This document shows, in pieces, positions 53,026-62,736 of a stretch of 64,000 nucleotides of DNA. Origin of the DNA: Candidatus Enterococcus ferrettii. Lineage in GTDB: Bacteria > Bacillota > Bacilli > Lactobacillales > Enterococcaceae. The notes under the pieces were generated by a model. That model searched no databases. It saw only the letters and a program-made list of their open reading frames with translations, and was not told the origin of the DNA. The stretch spans positions 1-64,000 of the forward strand of contig NZ_JAFREL010000068.1 in NCBI RefSeq assembly GCF_017377655.1, read 5' to 3'. Position 1 is the first letter of the stretch. Each line of letters opens with the position of its first letter. Made by a program: the position numbers and the translations under genes.

Positions 53026-53039
53026 TGTCTACGCTTTCA
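53026..53039. promoter_or_regulatory. Candidate cre site in mannosidase control region
   Basis: TGTCTACGCTTTCA differs from the CcpA consensus TGWAANCGNTNWCA at two positions and lies centrally between the divergent GH125 and GntR genes. Confidence 0.4.
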
Positions 53040-53059
53040 CCAACATTTTTTTAACTATT

Positions 53060-53104
53060 TACAGAAATCAAAAGTATGTTAATATAGTGATATGATATAT
53101 CAAA
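53060..53104 (+). promoter_or_regulatory. Promoter and right GntR operator
   Basis: TTTACA and TAATAT are separated by 16 bases and followed by TGATATATCAAA (53093-53104), which would cover the transcription start of the GntR-GH92 operon. This copy is the mirror image of the left operator. Confidence 0.6.
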
Positions 53105-53116
53105 TAGGAGGAGACT

Positions 53117-54157
53117 ATGGAACCTTTATATAAAACAATTCTCAACGATCTTAAAGAACAAATCAGCAATGGAACCTTGCCTCTCGGCAGTCAGGTTCCT
53201 ACCGAAAAAGAACTATCCGATACTTACGGTGTCAGCCGGATCACGTCTAAACGGGCCTTGACTGAGTTGGAGCAATTAGGGCTGATTGAACGAACACGGG
53301 GAAAAGGCAGCTTTGTCAAAGAACCGTCTCCACAAAAAAATTCAACCAAACGGATTTTGTTTTTGCTACCCTTTTCCAATGACCTGTCTCTAGGAAACTT
53401 TTCAGAAGGACTGCTGCCAGTGGTTCAAGAGGAACAATTTGAAGTGATGATGACGAATTTTGACTTTTTAACCAGTCATCAAGCCAGTGATATTGCCCAG
53501 GAATTTGACGGCATGATTTATTATGCCGATGATGAAAGCCAGCATCTGGATTTGCTATTTGATCTTTCTTTCCAGCAATTTCCAATTGTCGTGTTGGACA
53601 AACAGCTGCACGATTTGGGTCTGCCAACAGTACTTTCGGATAACTTAGCTGGAGGCAAGGCCGCCTGTGACTACTTAATTGAACAGGGCCATACTCAAAT
53701 TGCTTATATTTTTGGTCATCTCCATCCACCACAATCGACTCGGCAGCGTTATTTAGGGTATATTCGCAGCCTAAAAGAGCAGCAATTGACTTTTCACACT
53801 ACTTTAGAAGAAAAGCTGGCCAATCCAGCTAACGTACTTGAGTATGTAGAAAAAAATGGGATCACTGCTTTAGTTTGCGAAAACGATTTAGTTGCGATTG
53901 AAGCGATGAGAGTATTAAAACAGGGCGGCTACCAGTTACCGCAGCAGATTTCAGTAATCGGCTTTGATGATATTCAAGCCGCTTCATTGGTGGATCCGGC
54001 ATTAACAACTATCTCTCAAAATTTTAAAGAAATCGGAGCCCTAGCTGGTCAGTCCTTAATAGCGTGGATTAAAACCGGGCAGCAGCCGGACAGTCGCAAA
54101 GTAGACGTAACCTTAATTACCCGAAACTCAACAAAGGAGTATGCAACCAATGATTAA
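53117..54157 (+). CDS. GntR-family regulator with LacI-type sugar-binding domain
   Basis: 346 residues. GntR winged helix at 1-72 (LPLGSQVPTEKELSDTYGVSRITSKRALTELEQLGLIERTRGKGSFV), then a periplasmic-binding-protein-like domain (about 75-340, VIGFDDIQAASLVDPALTTI) as in AraR. It probably releases operators when bound to a mannose-type sugar. It overlaps the GH92 gene by 8 nt and is divergent from the GH125-GH38-ROK-GH20 operon. Confidence 0.93.
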   Translation: MEPLYKTILNDLKEQISNGTLPLGSQVPTEKELSDTYGVSRITSKRALTELEQLGLIERTRGKGSFVKEPSPQKNSTKRILFLLPFSNDLSLGNFSEGLLPVVQEEQFEVMMTNFDFLTSHQASDIAQEFDGMIYYADDESQHLDLLFDLSFQQFPIVVLDKQLHDLGLPTVLSDNLAGGKAACDYLIEQGHTQIAYIFGHLHPPQSTRQRYLGYIRSLKEQQLTFHTTLEEKLANPANVLEYVEKNGITALVCENDLVAIEAMRVLKQGGYQLPQQISVIGFDDIQAASLVDPALTTISQNFKEIGALAGQSLIAWIKTGQQPDSRKVDVTLITRNSTKEYATND

Positions 54158-56291
54158 AACGATTGATACCCGTCATGGAACCGCCAACCAGCACAGTTTT
54201 TCCAACGGCAACTGCCTGCCATATACTGGTGTTCCCTTTGGCATGAACTATTTTGCACCGCAAACGACCGACCAAAATGGCAGCTGGTGGTTCCATCCCA
54301 ATGATCGAACTTTCCAAGGTTATCGCTTAACCCATCAGCCAAGTCCTTGGATGGGAGATTTCAGCCGCATGCTAATGACCCCATTCAGCGGGGAGCTGGC
54401 CGATATTTCTTTATTCCATGCCCAAAGCTCTTACCGTCCAGAGGAAGCAGTTTTTGCTCCTTATCAGTTAAAAATTAATCAATTGCGCTACGGTATTGAT
54501 TCCATCTTGGTTCCTAGTATGTATGGTGCTATTTTAGAATTAACTTTCAGTCAAGAACAAAATGGACTGCTATTGACGTTACCTGGTATGAAAGATGTTC
54601 AACAGATAAATGATTCTGAACTGCAGTTAAGTATTGTTAATTTCATCGGATGTGAGGATGAAGACTTTACCTTTTACTTAACCTTTCAGTTTGCTGAACC
54701 CGTTTTATCTTTTGTTAAAACTATCAAAGACAGTGACACTTTTATTAAATTAGATTTCGGCTCTGTTAAACAGCAAACGATTCACTTAGGTACCTCTTTT
54801 ATTAGCCAAGAGCAAGCTGCATTAAATCTGGAACGAGAAAAAGAAAAATCCCTAGCTGAATTTTTGCAGACCAGTCAACAAGAATGGACTTCTTATTTCA
54901 ATCGCATTCAGGTTGAACACACGGATTCGCAGCAAACAAAAACCTTTTATCACAACTTGTATCGAATTTTTTTGTTCCCACAAACCTTCTATGAGATTGA
55001 TGCAAGAGGTCATAAGATTCACTATGATACCTTTAATCGCAAAGTTCAGTCTGGTGTGTTGTATACTAACAATGGTTTTTGGGATACTTACAAGACGGTT
55101 TATCCTTTATTTTCTTTGATTGCTCAGGAGAAATATGGGGAAATGCTGGAAGGTTTTTTAAACAGCTACGAAGAGACTGGCTTTTTGCCAAAATGGTTGT
55201 CACCAGATGAACGTGGTTTAATGCCCGGAACCTTAATTGATGCGGTAATTGCCGATGCCGCAGTGAAAAATATTCGGCCGGATTTAATACCCCGCTTTTT
55301 ACAGGCTATGGAAAAGGGGGCTACCGTTCAAAGTGAACGCGCCAATTACGGTCGCCAAGGGACCCTGGACTATTTAAAATACGGGTATGTTCCCAGCAGT
55401 TATCATGAATCGGTTAATCACACGCTGGATTATGCTTACAGTGATTTTTGTATCAGCCAAGTAGCAAAAACTTTAGGCGACAAGGAAATGGCTCAAACTT
55501 ATGCTCAGCAGTCGCTGAATTATCGGCAGATTTCCGATCCAGCTGTCGGATTAATGCGGGCGAAAGATGCAGAAGGGCATTTTCGTAAGGACTTTTCACC
55601 AATTCGCTGGGGTAGAGATTATGCAGAGGGCAGCGCTTGGCAAAGCAGTTTTGCTGTATATCAGGATTTCCAAGGCTTAATTCAGTATATGGGAGGACAA
55701 ACGGCCTTCACTGAAAAATTGATTGCGCTTTGTAATCAGTCACCGGATTTTGATGTAGCCGGTTATGGTTTTGAAATTCATGAGATGAGCGAAATGGCTG
55801 CAGTCGAATTTGGCCAGCTGGCGATTTCTAATCAACCAAGCTTCCACTATCCTTATTTATTCAGCTATGTCGGCAAACCAGAGATGGCTCAGCCCCTGAT
55901 CAAAAATCTGTTAACCGAGTGTTTTAGTTCCGATACTGACGGTTATCCTGGCGATGAGGATAACGGCAGCATGGCCGGCTGGTACATCTTCAACTCGCTG
56001 GGCTTTTACCCGGTTAGTCCTGGTACTGGTGAATATGTGATTGGCATGCCGCTGGTCAAGAAAGCTGCCCTGATTTTGTCAACGGGGGAAAAATTAACCA
56101 TCACAGCCTCTCCAAATCAGCGGCAACAGCAATTTATCCATCAAACGAAACGAAATGATCGCCCTCATCAGCAACTGTTTTTTACCCACAATGATTTGAT
56201 GACTGGTGGACAAATTGACTATCAGCTAGGCATTGTACCTCATCCTAAAGAATACAAATCAAGCGACTTCCCCTTTTCGCTGAGCAAATAA
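54150..56291 (+). CDS. Alpha-mannosidase, GH92
   Basis: 713 residues, calcium-dependent exo-alpha-mannosidase (alpha-1,2 in the best known subgroup). Start at 54150 with AAAGGAG 10 nt upstream, overlapping the regulator's stop; an ATG 9 nt earlier sits on the RBS. N-terminal beta domain (GTANQHSFSNGNCLPYTGVPFGMN), then the (alpha/alpha)6 barrel with DEDNGSMAGWYIFNSLGFYPVSPG, a GH92 signature. No signal peptide, in contrast to many secreted GH92 enzymes, so it acts on imported glycans. Confidence 0.94.
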   Translation: MIKTIDTRHGTANQHSFSNGNCLPYTGVPFGMNYFAPQTTDQNGSWWFHPNDRTFQGYRLTHQPSPWMGDFSRMLMTPFSGELADISLFHAQSSYRPEEAVFAPYQLKINQLRYGIDSILVPSMYGAILELTFSQEQNGLLLTLPGMKDVQQINDSELQLSIVNFIGCEDEDFTFYLTFQFAEPVLSFVKTIKDSDTFIKLDFGSVKQQTIHLGTSFISQEQAALNLEREKEKSLAEFLQTSQQEWTSYFNRIQVEHTDSQQTKTFYHNLYRIFLFPQTFYEIDARGHKIHYDTFNRKVQSGVLYTNNGFWDTYKTVYPLFSLIAQEKYGEMLEGFLNSYEETGFLPKWLSPDERGLMPGTLIDAVIADAAVKNIRPDLIPRFLQAMEKGATVQSERANYGRQGTLDYLKYGYVPSSYHESVNHTLDYAYSDFCISQVAKTLGDKEMAQTYAQQSLNYRQISDPAVGLMRAKDAEGHFRKDFSPIRWGRDYAEGSAWQSSFAVYQDFQGLIQYMGGQTAFTEKLIALCNQSPDFDVAGYGFEIHEMSEMAAVEFGQLAISNQPSFHYPYLFSYVGKPEMAQPLIKNLLTECFSSDTDGYPGDEDNGSMAGWYIFNSLGFYPVSPGTGEYVIGMPLVKKAALILSTGEKLTITASPNQRQQQFIHQTKRNDRPHQQLFFTHNDLMTGGQIDYQLGIVPHPKEYKSSDFPFSLSK

Positions 56292-56297
56292 AAAATC

Positions 56298-56329
56298 GGC
56301 CGAAAAATCCTATCAAAGATTTTTCGGCC
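56298..56329. terminator. Terminator between GH92 and ROK kinase genes
   Basis: GGCCGAAAAATC pairs with GATTTTTCGGCC, with T-run on the plus strand (TTTTCC) and on the minus strand (ATTTTTT). Confidence 0.85.
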
Positions 56330-56334
56330 TTTTC

Positions 56335-57192
56335 CTATTTCATAACCGCTTCAAAATGAATCGCTGCTCCGATTAAATTAGCATCATTCTGATACTGACA
56401 GGCAACTACCTCGGGCATTATTTCCTCAACTGATTCAGCTGCTAAATAATGATACAAGCGTTTCTTAATGTTCGTAATCACATCTTCCCGCGTTGAAACG
56501 CCGCCTCCAATCATAACGATTTCCGGATCAAGCGCCACCTGCAGATTATAGAGAGTCAAGCCAATTGAATCATACATGGCTGCTAAATATTGCTTTGCTT
56601 GTTCGTCGCCAGCATCTGCGCGAGCAAATAACTCTATGCCTGTTAGTTGGATTCCCGTATTTTGGCTAAAAGCATTAGCCGTATTAACCGCTGTTCCCAA
56701 TTTGCTCAGTATCGTTTGACCATACGGCTTCATCAAGCCAAATTCTCCCCCAAAGAGATGACGCCCCTTGTGAAGCTTACGATCAATAAACACTGCTCCA
56801 CCAATACCGGTTCCAATTATGATAAACACTGCATGCTTAGCGTGCTGTCCAGCACCTAACACCATTTCACTAATTCCGGCGCAGTTGGCATCATTTTCAA
56901 TGGTTACCGGCAGACCAAGTTCAGCTTCCAGCTCATCAAAAATCGGCCGAAAATGCAAATACCCCAGTGCGCTTACCCCTTCAATCTGACGAGCGGCCAC
57001 ATTCACTGCTCCAGGAGAGCTGATCGCCACCCCCGTGACCTTTGGAATTTGCTGCAGCCTCTCCTTCATAGCCAGAACCATTTCCTCAAAAGTTTCCGGT
57101 GTAGCAAAGCTGCCCTTTTGCGACAGCTGATCGGACTGCCAGCGAGCATACTTCACTGAAGTTCCACCAATATCAAATACGGCTAAAGCCAT
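56335..57192 (-). CDS. ROK family protein (glucokinase/N-acetylmannosamine kinase-like)
   Basis: 285 residues with an ATP-binding FDIGGTSVKYARW and the internal IIIGTGIGGAVFIDRKLHKGRHLFGGEFGLM. The zinc-type CxCGxxGC cluster of canonical ROK kinases is absent, as in some streptococcal BglK/NanK-like members. It starts inside the last codons of the response regulator gene (10-nt overlap), so it belongs to the importer/two-component operon. Confidence 0.88.
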   Translation of the reverse strand: MALAVFDIGGTSVKYARWQSDQLSQKGSFATPETFEEMVLAMKERLQQIPKVTGVAISSPGAVNVAARQIEGVSALGYLHFRPIFDELEAELGLPVTIENDANCAGISEMVLGAGQHAKHAVFIIIGTGIGGAVFIDRKLHKGRHLFGGEFGLMKPYGQTILSKLGTAVNTANAFSQNTGIQLTGIELFARADAGDEQAKQYLAAMYDSIGLTLYNLQVALDPEIVMIGGGVSTREDVITNIKKRLYHYLAAESVEEIMPEVVACQYQNDANLIGAAIHFEAVMK

Positions 57193-58691
57193 TTGTTTTC
57201 CTCCTCGCTGTTTACATTGGAATAATCCATAAAATATTGCTCACGAAATTCCTTTGGAGTGATCCCGTTGAGCTTCTTGAACATTTTCGAAAAATAGTTG
57301 GTGTTGTTGTAGCCAATCTCATCAGCAATCTCATTGATATTCTGATTGCTGTACAGTAAAAGCTGTTGAGCCTTTTTAATTCGTACCTGATTGAGATATT
57401 GAGAAAAGCTGCTGTGCATTTCTTTTTTGAACAGCTGACCTAAATAAACAGCATTCAAATGTAATTCATCGGCCACCATCTTCAGTGTAAGATCCTGAGT
57501 ATAATCCATGCGCACCAGTTCAATCACCTCCTGAGTTGCTTCAGAAATCTGCTTTTCTACCGGCTGTTCACTTACCATGTGCAGCACATCCTCCAATACC
57601 TGCTTCAATTGGTAGACCGTGGTGCTTTGACGAATTTTTTGGATTGTCTCCTCATAAATCACCTTAGTAGCGGTGGGGTACTGTCGAGAAATATCAGTAA
57701 ACAACAAGAAAGCAATATAACGGGCATTTTCTGGCTGCAGGTGTTGGCTGTGAACTTCTTCGAATATTTTATCCAATTCCTGCTGAATTGTTTTCGCATC
57801 GCCGATCATCAGAGACTTATTAAACACCAGAAAAGAAAACTCCTGCTCATTTAAGTTCTCTACCAATTCCAGCTTCTGATTCGGCAGCAAATCGGGATAA
57901 AAATTATTCAATTCCTCAATCTGCAAGACCTTCTCATAACTTTCATATACATTCTCCCAGTCTAGAATAGTCTCCCCTGTGTAAAAGGCAACTCGTCCAC
58001 CATACTGCCGCTTCAAATCAGCTAAAAAACGTTTCAACTTCTCGGCATCTCCTTGAAAAATCAAGGTAATTTGCTGATCCTGCTGCGGACCTCCAGTGAT
58101 AATCAATCGTTGGTTTTTGGTTTTCAATTGCTGGATAATCGCCAGCAATTGATCCGCCTCGCTTAAAATCTTAATTACCGTAAAAGGTCCTTGGATCGGT
58201 GTGCCAAAACTCTCCATCAGCTCAAAAAAATCATGCTCATTTAGATCATCGTTGAGCCAACGAACAATGCTGTTTTCACTATATAGCTGCTCTTGCTCCT
58301 TACGATGCTGTTTTTCCTTTAACTCCTGCTGAATTTTCTTAACGATTTCGATCAATTCCTCCTGATCAACCGGCTTCACTAAGTAGTCCTTCACACCCAA
58401 GCGGATTCCCTCTTTGACATACTCAAATTCCTGATAGCCAGACAGAAAGATCGCTGCAAATTCGTAGCCGCGGCTGTACGCTTCCCCAACCATCTCAATG
58501 CCGTTCATTTCCGGCATGGTAATATCACTCACAATCAAATCTACCGGATGCCTGCTCAAATAATCCAACGCTTCGAGACCCGTTCGAGCTGTGGCAACAA
58601 TTTCAAAGCCCAGCTCCTGCCAAGAAATAATCTGCTTCAGACCCTCTAAAATCATATATTCATCGTCTACTAGCATTGCTTTATGCAACAA
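57183..58691 (-). CDS. YesN-type response regulator, REC plus AraC HTH
   Basis: 502 residues. REC domain at 1-120 with phospho-acceptor D56 (LIVSDITMPEMNG) and K in VKPVDQ; a long middle region; AraC-type double HTH at about 405-490 (KKEMHSSFSQYLNQVRIKKAQQLL, INEIADEIGYNNTNYFSKMFKKLNGITPKEFR). The start is a TTG at or just before 58691, downstream of GGGGGG; an ATG four codons later would cut the first REC strand. Overlaps the sensor kinase gene by about 11 nt. Confidence 0.92.
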   Translation of the reverse strand: MLHKAMLVDDEYMILEGLKQIISWQELGFEIVATARTGLEALDYLSRHPVDLIVSDITMPEMNGIEMVGEAYSRGYEFAAIFLSGYQEFEYVKEGIRLGVKDYLVKPVDQEELIEIVKKIQQELKEKQHRKEQEQLYSENSIVRWLNDDLNEHDFFELMESFGTPIQGPFTVIKILSEADQLLAIIQQLKTKNQRLIITGGPQQDQQITLIFQGDAEKLKRFLADLKRQYGGRVAFYTGETILDWENVYESYEKVLQIEELNNFYPDLLPNQKLELVENLNEQEFSFLVFNKSLMIGDAKTIQQELDKIFEEVHSQHLQPENARYIAFLLFTDISRQYPTATKVIYEETIQKIRQSTTVYQLKQVLEDVLHMVSEQPVEKQISEATQEVIELVRMDYTQDLTLKMVADELHLNAVYLGQLFKKEMHSSFSQYLNQVRIKKAQQLLLYSNQNINEIADEIGYNNTNYFSKMFKKLNGITPKEFREQYFMDYSNVNSEEENKWL

Positions 58692-60411
58692 GAGCTTTCC
58701 CCCCTTTAATCCGAATAGTCACGATAGTCCCCTGGTTCAACTGTGCGTCAATGTGCATCGTAAATTCCAAGCTAAAGGAATTCTTCAAGCGCTCATAGAC
58801 ATTGCGCATTCCAATCGATGAATCCTGAAGATTCTCTGGCAGGAACAGCTTCTGCCGCAATTCCTGTAACGCTGCGTCCTCCATACCTTTCCCATTATCG
58901 ATCACCTGAATCACGATATCTTGCCCTTCAAAAAAGGCCTTCACACTAATCGCGTTGTCATTGCGAGTATAGTCAATTCCATGGACAAAATAATTCTCTA
59001 TTAACGGTTGCAGGCTAAATTTCGGAATCACCAGCTGCTCCAATTCTTTTTCAATCGTAAACCGGTAAGCTACTCGATCGGGATACCGCATTTGATAAAG
59101 ATAAACGTACTTCTCACAGAATGACAATTCTTTTTTCAAAGTTGTGGTTTTTTCCTGAGTTGTATTATTTCGCAGCAAAGCCGAAAAAGCATACACTACA
59201 TCAGCTAATTCCTCTTGCTGTTTGCTCAAAGCATACATCCGAATATACTCCAACGTATTATAAAGAAAATGTGGATTGATTTGCGATTGCAACGCCCGCA
59301 TGTGAGCATCCCGCTGTTTAATCTCCAGTTCGTAATTTTCCTTAATATATTGATCTAAGCTGCCAATCATAAAATTAATCGCCTGGGAAAGATCAAAAAG
59401 TTCATCCTGAACCAAGGCAAGATCGATTCTTTCCTGCAAGTTCCCTTCCGCTACACTGTGAGTAATAGCCACAATCGTTTCCACCTGCCGGAAGTAGCGT
59501 TTGAAGGTTCGGTGAAGCACCAGTAATAAAACACTAGCCAACAAACAACCCAACAAAATTATTAAGCTGAAGGTTTTTAGATTTTTCCACCAAAGAACGT
59601 TTTTGTTTGCCACTAAAACATAGGAATAGGCTTTACTGGTTTTCCGATCCAGCACATAGTAATTTTTGTGAATTATTTTTGGAACTGTACTGTGACGTTC
59701 GATCCCTTTCACCAGTGTTTTGTATTCAGCATCCGTCACTTGATGATGAGTAGAAAACATTACTTGATCCGCACTATCGACGATAAATACATCAATTCCT
59801 TCCTCCATCAACGACTGAGCAGAGCTGCCCAGCACCGCCGATTCTGAAAAAACACCATAAATCTGGCCAATGGTTTGAAAGCTATACTGATCAACAATGG
59901 GACGATTAATCAAAAAGCCATTTTTTCCCGGCAGTTCTCCCTGCATTTTCTGTCCATTGTGATTTTTTCGGTCAGCCTTCAAATAATTCTCTGAACCATC
60001 CAATGTGACATATAGCTCTTCCAGATCCGGAAAAGCAGTAAAAAAGCCGCTAATCGTAGAAGAAACACGGGTGTCCTTCTGATAATCGTCCCAATACTTT
60101 TGGGTAAATTCAAAATACTCCGAGGGCGACAAATTCAAATACTTGCGCACATTATCCACCGCCGCATTTGAACTAGCCAATTCCATGTAAAGATAACTCA
60201 TGGTGGTGTCCTTATCCGTTGCATAACTGTGAATTCGATTCTCCAAGATGTTCATTTCACTCATCAGCTTCTTGTAATTAGAATCCGCAGTAAAAACGCA
60301 CAAAGCAGCCACCGTTAATAGGATAATTCCTACTAACAGAAGGCTGTATACTCGCATCAATCGATTCATTAAATAAGTTTTTTTAGTCAAACGGAATCCA
60401 CTCTTATCCAT
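58681..60411 (-). CDS. YesM-type sensor histidine kinase
   Basis: 576-residue membrane kinase. TM1 at about 20-40, a large extracellular sensor region (about 41-277), TM2 at 278-298, HAMP at 300-355, His kinase domain with H381 (QINPHFLYN) and HATPase with VIDNGKGM and SIGMRNVYERL. It pairs with the downstream YesN-like regulator and likely senses the sugar or the loaded binding protein. It overlaps yesL by 8 nt. Confidence 0.93.
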   Translation of the reverse strand: MDKSGFRLTKKTYLMNRLMRVYSLLLVGIILLTVAALCVFTADSNYKKLMSEMNILENRIHSYATDKDTTMSYLYMELASSNAAVDNVRKYLNLSPSEYFEFTQKYWDDYQKDTRVSSTISGFFTAFPDLEELYVTLDGSENYLKADRKNHNGQKMQGELPGKNGFLINRPIVDQYSFQTIGQIYGVFSESAVLGSSAQSLMEEGIDVFIVDSADQVMFSTHHQVTDAEYKTLVKGIERHSTVPKIIHKNYYVLDRKTSKAYSYVLVANKNVLWWKNLKTFSLIILLGCLLASVLLLVLHRTFKRYFRQVETIVAITHSVAEGNLQERIDLALVQDELFDLSQAINFMIGSLDQYIKENYELEIKQRDAHMRALQSQINPHFLYNTLEYIRMYALSKQQEELADVVYAFSALLRNNTTQEKTTTLKKELSFCEKYVYLYQMRYPDRVAYRFTIEKELEQLVIPKFSLQPLIENYFVHGIDYTRNDNAISVKAFFEGQDIVIQVIDNGKGMEDAALQELRQKLFLPENLQDSSIGMRNVYERLKNSFSLEFTMHIDAQLNQGTIVTIRIKGGKALVA

Positions 60412-61018
60412 GGACAGCCAACTTCTGATCCACTAACTGGCGATTGCTCTTAGTAGCATAACCACTCCAGATAATCAGCAGTGCAAAGGTCGCAAACAAG
60501 AATAAACCTTTAAAGTACCAAGTAACTGCTAAAATACTAATCACTCCAAAGAGCACCTTCAAGAAAACACCAAAATTTAAGAAAACACTGATAAAAGCCA
60601 GCTTCAGCAGGTTGACGTTGGAAATCTCGTAGCTCGTTTCGTACAACGTTATATAGAGAAACAGCACCGTCACTAAAAGCAGCACAAAGAACAATAATAC
60701 AGCAATAATCAGCCAAAGCAAGCCTTGAATTTGCGCCGCCAAATAGAGATTATAGACTAACACCAAAGTAAGTACTGCAAACAATCCAAAGTGTAGATTT
60801 CCTCGTTTAAAGTTCGACTTCCAGCCGGTTAAAAAGCGCTTAAAAGTAATTTCTTGATAGTTTATTCCTTGCTCCGTCAGCAAATCATTCATCGTTTGAA
60901 ATGCCGGTCCGATACCTAAAACCAGTCCCCCCATTAGTGAAAATAAAAGGAAAAAAAGATTTAATTTGATAATGGTCCATATCACATAGAATAGTCTTTG
61001 AACCCCGCTGCTTGCCAT
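60404..61018 (-). CDS. YesL-type DUF624 membrane protein
   Basis: 204 residues with about five hydrophobic helices, DUF624 family. Members accompany YesM/YesN and LplABC-type oligosaccharide importers and may assist their assembly or signalling; the mechanism is not known. ATG at 61018 with GAGGTG 6 nt upstream. Confidence 0.87.
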   Translation of the reverse strand: MASSGVQRLFYVIWTIIKLNLFFLLFSLMGGLVLGIGPAFQTMNDLLTEQGINYQEITFKRFLTGWKSNFKRGNLHFGLFAVLTLVLVYNLYLAAQIQGLLWLIIAVLLFFVLLLVTVLFLYITLYETSYEISNVNLLKLAFISVFLNFGVFLKVLFGVISILAVTWYFKGLFLFATFALLIIWSGYATKSNRQLVDQKLAVHG

Positions 61019-61167
61019 ACCCTTCACCTCATCATTTTTTTGAAAATGTTCAAGCCTTAGTTCACAAGGCTGTTATAAACTAAGGTTTAAACACTTGTCA
61101 TATACTACCACGAATTCCAATTAAGAACAGCGACCATGACAGAAGCCTTCAAGCTAGGAACTTACCA

Positions 61168-61204
61168 CTTGGCCCAAGAGTTCAAGTACCCTCTTGGAAC
61201 CAAG
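61168..61204 (-). other. Hairpin after the sugar-binding lipoprotein gene
   Basis: On the minus strand CTTGGTTCCAAGAG (61191-61204) pairs with CTCTTGGGCCAAG (61168-61180) with small defects. No T-run follows, so it may guard the abundant upstream mRNA rather than end transcription before yesL. A second, weaker hairpin (CCTTAGTT with AACTAAGG) lies nearer yesL. Confidence 0.55.
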
Positions 61205-61250
61205 CACATTTTTCCAATTCAGCCTATTTCAGTCACAGCCTCAGTATCCC

Positions 61251-62717
61251 TTAGTTGCTTTCTTCCATATATTGATCCAGTTGTGCCTGCATTTCTTTTT
61301 GAGCTTTGTCCCAGCCTGCAGTTTTTAATTCTTCAATTAATTTTGGCAGATTTTCTTCAGGGTCAATTGAACCAGTGTTCAAATTCGCTGCGTAACGATT
61401 CATCACATTCATAATATTGGTCAATTCTGTTTTGAAGCTGTCCGTTTTCACGTTGAAGCCTAGAATTGGCGAAGTCTCTGCTGTTTCAATACTTTGATCA
61501 CGTTTTTGAATCATTTCATCTGTCACAGTTTCAGAAGTATAAAGCAGCATGTTGTTGCCCGTGTTCCAAGCATCCATGTGCGCTTTTGGTTTGTAACCGT
61601 CCAGTAATTTGATCTTTTTATCGCCAACTTTTTCCCAAGCTTCACCTTCCACTCCCCAAACCAAGCCGTTTAACAAATCAGGATCTGTGTTTAACAGATT
61701 CAAGAATTCTACCGCTTTTTCTTTGTTTTTCGAAGTATTGGAAACAACAAAGTTTGCCATTTGTGCCTGAGCCGTAGTCTTCAATTGAGAAGTTAAGGGA
61801 CGAGAAGTCAATGATTGACCAGCAGCCTGTGACAGGATCGTATCACCATAATCCAATGGCCCTTGAGTTTCTTCACGGGCAAACCATGTGTTGCCTTCTA
61901 ATGGATAAGCTTGTGTATCCGTAGCCGCATCTGAAGGAATCAAACCATCTTTATACCACTGATGCAGGACCTTCAAATTGTTCTGGAATTCAGGATCTTC
62001 GTACTGGTTCACAATTTTCGGTGAACCATCGGCATCCAATTTCACCGCAAAAGGATAATCCTTGCCTAATGGAAAATCAAAGTTGCCGGAAGCTTTAAAG
62101 TTTTGACCAATTGCAAAAGCGGCAATGTTTGGTTCCTTTTCATGGAACTGCTTCAATACTTCGGTAGCAGATTCATAAGAACCATCAACTTTACTGATAT
62201 CTAAATTGTATTTTTTTACGAATTGATCATTAAAGGTTAACACCTGCTGTGCCCAAGTATTGCCATATACCGGAATCGCATACAATTTGCCATCGACTTC
62301 GTTCCCCTTTTTGTACATTTCGGGCAGTTGATCCATGTATTCCTTAGCATGCGTTTGTGAAAGTTCAGTTAAATCGGCGAAAGCACCTTTTTGCGCATTG
62401 GCTACATATTGATAAGCAAAAGCGATATCGTAGCTTTCCCCTGAGTTAATAATCGTTGGCATTTTCTTGTCCCAGTCTCCCCAGCTGATATATTGCAGGT
62501 CGATGGTTACACCAATCTTATCCTTGATTTGCTTGTTGGCAATCTTCATTAATTCATCATAGTTATCCGGCTTATCCCCCACTTGATACATTAACAAGGT
62601 TTTGGAATCTCCGCCGCTAGCTCCCTTTGAGTCATCTGATCCGCCGCAAGCAGCCAAACCGACTGTTGCTAAAGCAATTGCTGCTATCCCTAGTACTTTT
62701 TTCCACGCTTTCATCAT
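61251..62717 (-). CDS. Extracellular oligosaccharide-binding lipoprotein (LplA-like)
   Basis: 488-residue lipoprotein, lipobox LAACGGS after a signal helix. Type 1 solute-binding fold (IAFAYQYVANAQKGAFADLTEL, AIPVYGNTWAQQVLTFN) of the large LplA/CUT1 group that captures oligosaccharides. The ATG at 62717 is supported by AGAAGTGG. It follows two permease genes in the CUT1 layout and is predicted to bind mannose-containing glycans. Confidence 0.92.
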   Translation of the reverse strand: MMKAWKKVLGIAAIALATVGLAACGGSDDSKGASGGDSKTLLMYQVGDKPDNYDELMKIANKQIKDKIGVTIDLQYISWGDWDKKMPTIINSGESYDIAFAYQYVANAQKGAFADLTELSQTHAKEYMDQLPEMYKKGNEVDGKLYAIPVYGNTWAQQVLTFNDQFVKKYNLDISKVDGSYESATEVLKQFHEKEPNIAAFAIGQNFKASGNFDFPLGKDYPFAVKLDADGSPKIVNQYEDPEFQNNLKVLHQWYKDGLIPSDAATDTQAYPLEGNTWFAREETQGPLDYGDTILSQAAGQSLTSRPLTSQLKTTAQAQMANFVVSNTSKNKEKAVEFLNLLNTDPDLLNGLVWGVEGEAWEKVGDKKIKLLDGYKPKAHMDAWNTGNNMLLYTSETVTDEMIQKRDQSIETAETSPILGFNVKTDSFKTELTNIMNVMNRYAANLNTGSIDPEENLPKLIEELKTAGWDKAQKEMQAQLDQYMEESN

Positions 62718-62736
62718 TCCACTTCTTTCTATTCGT

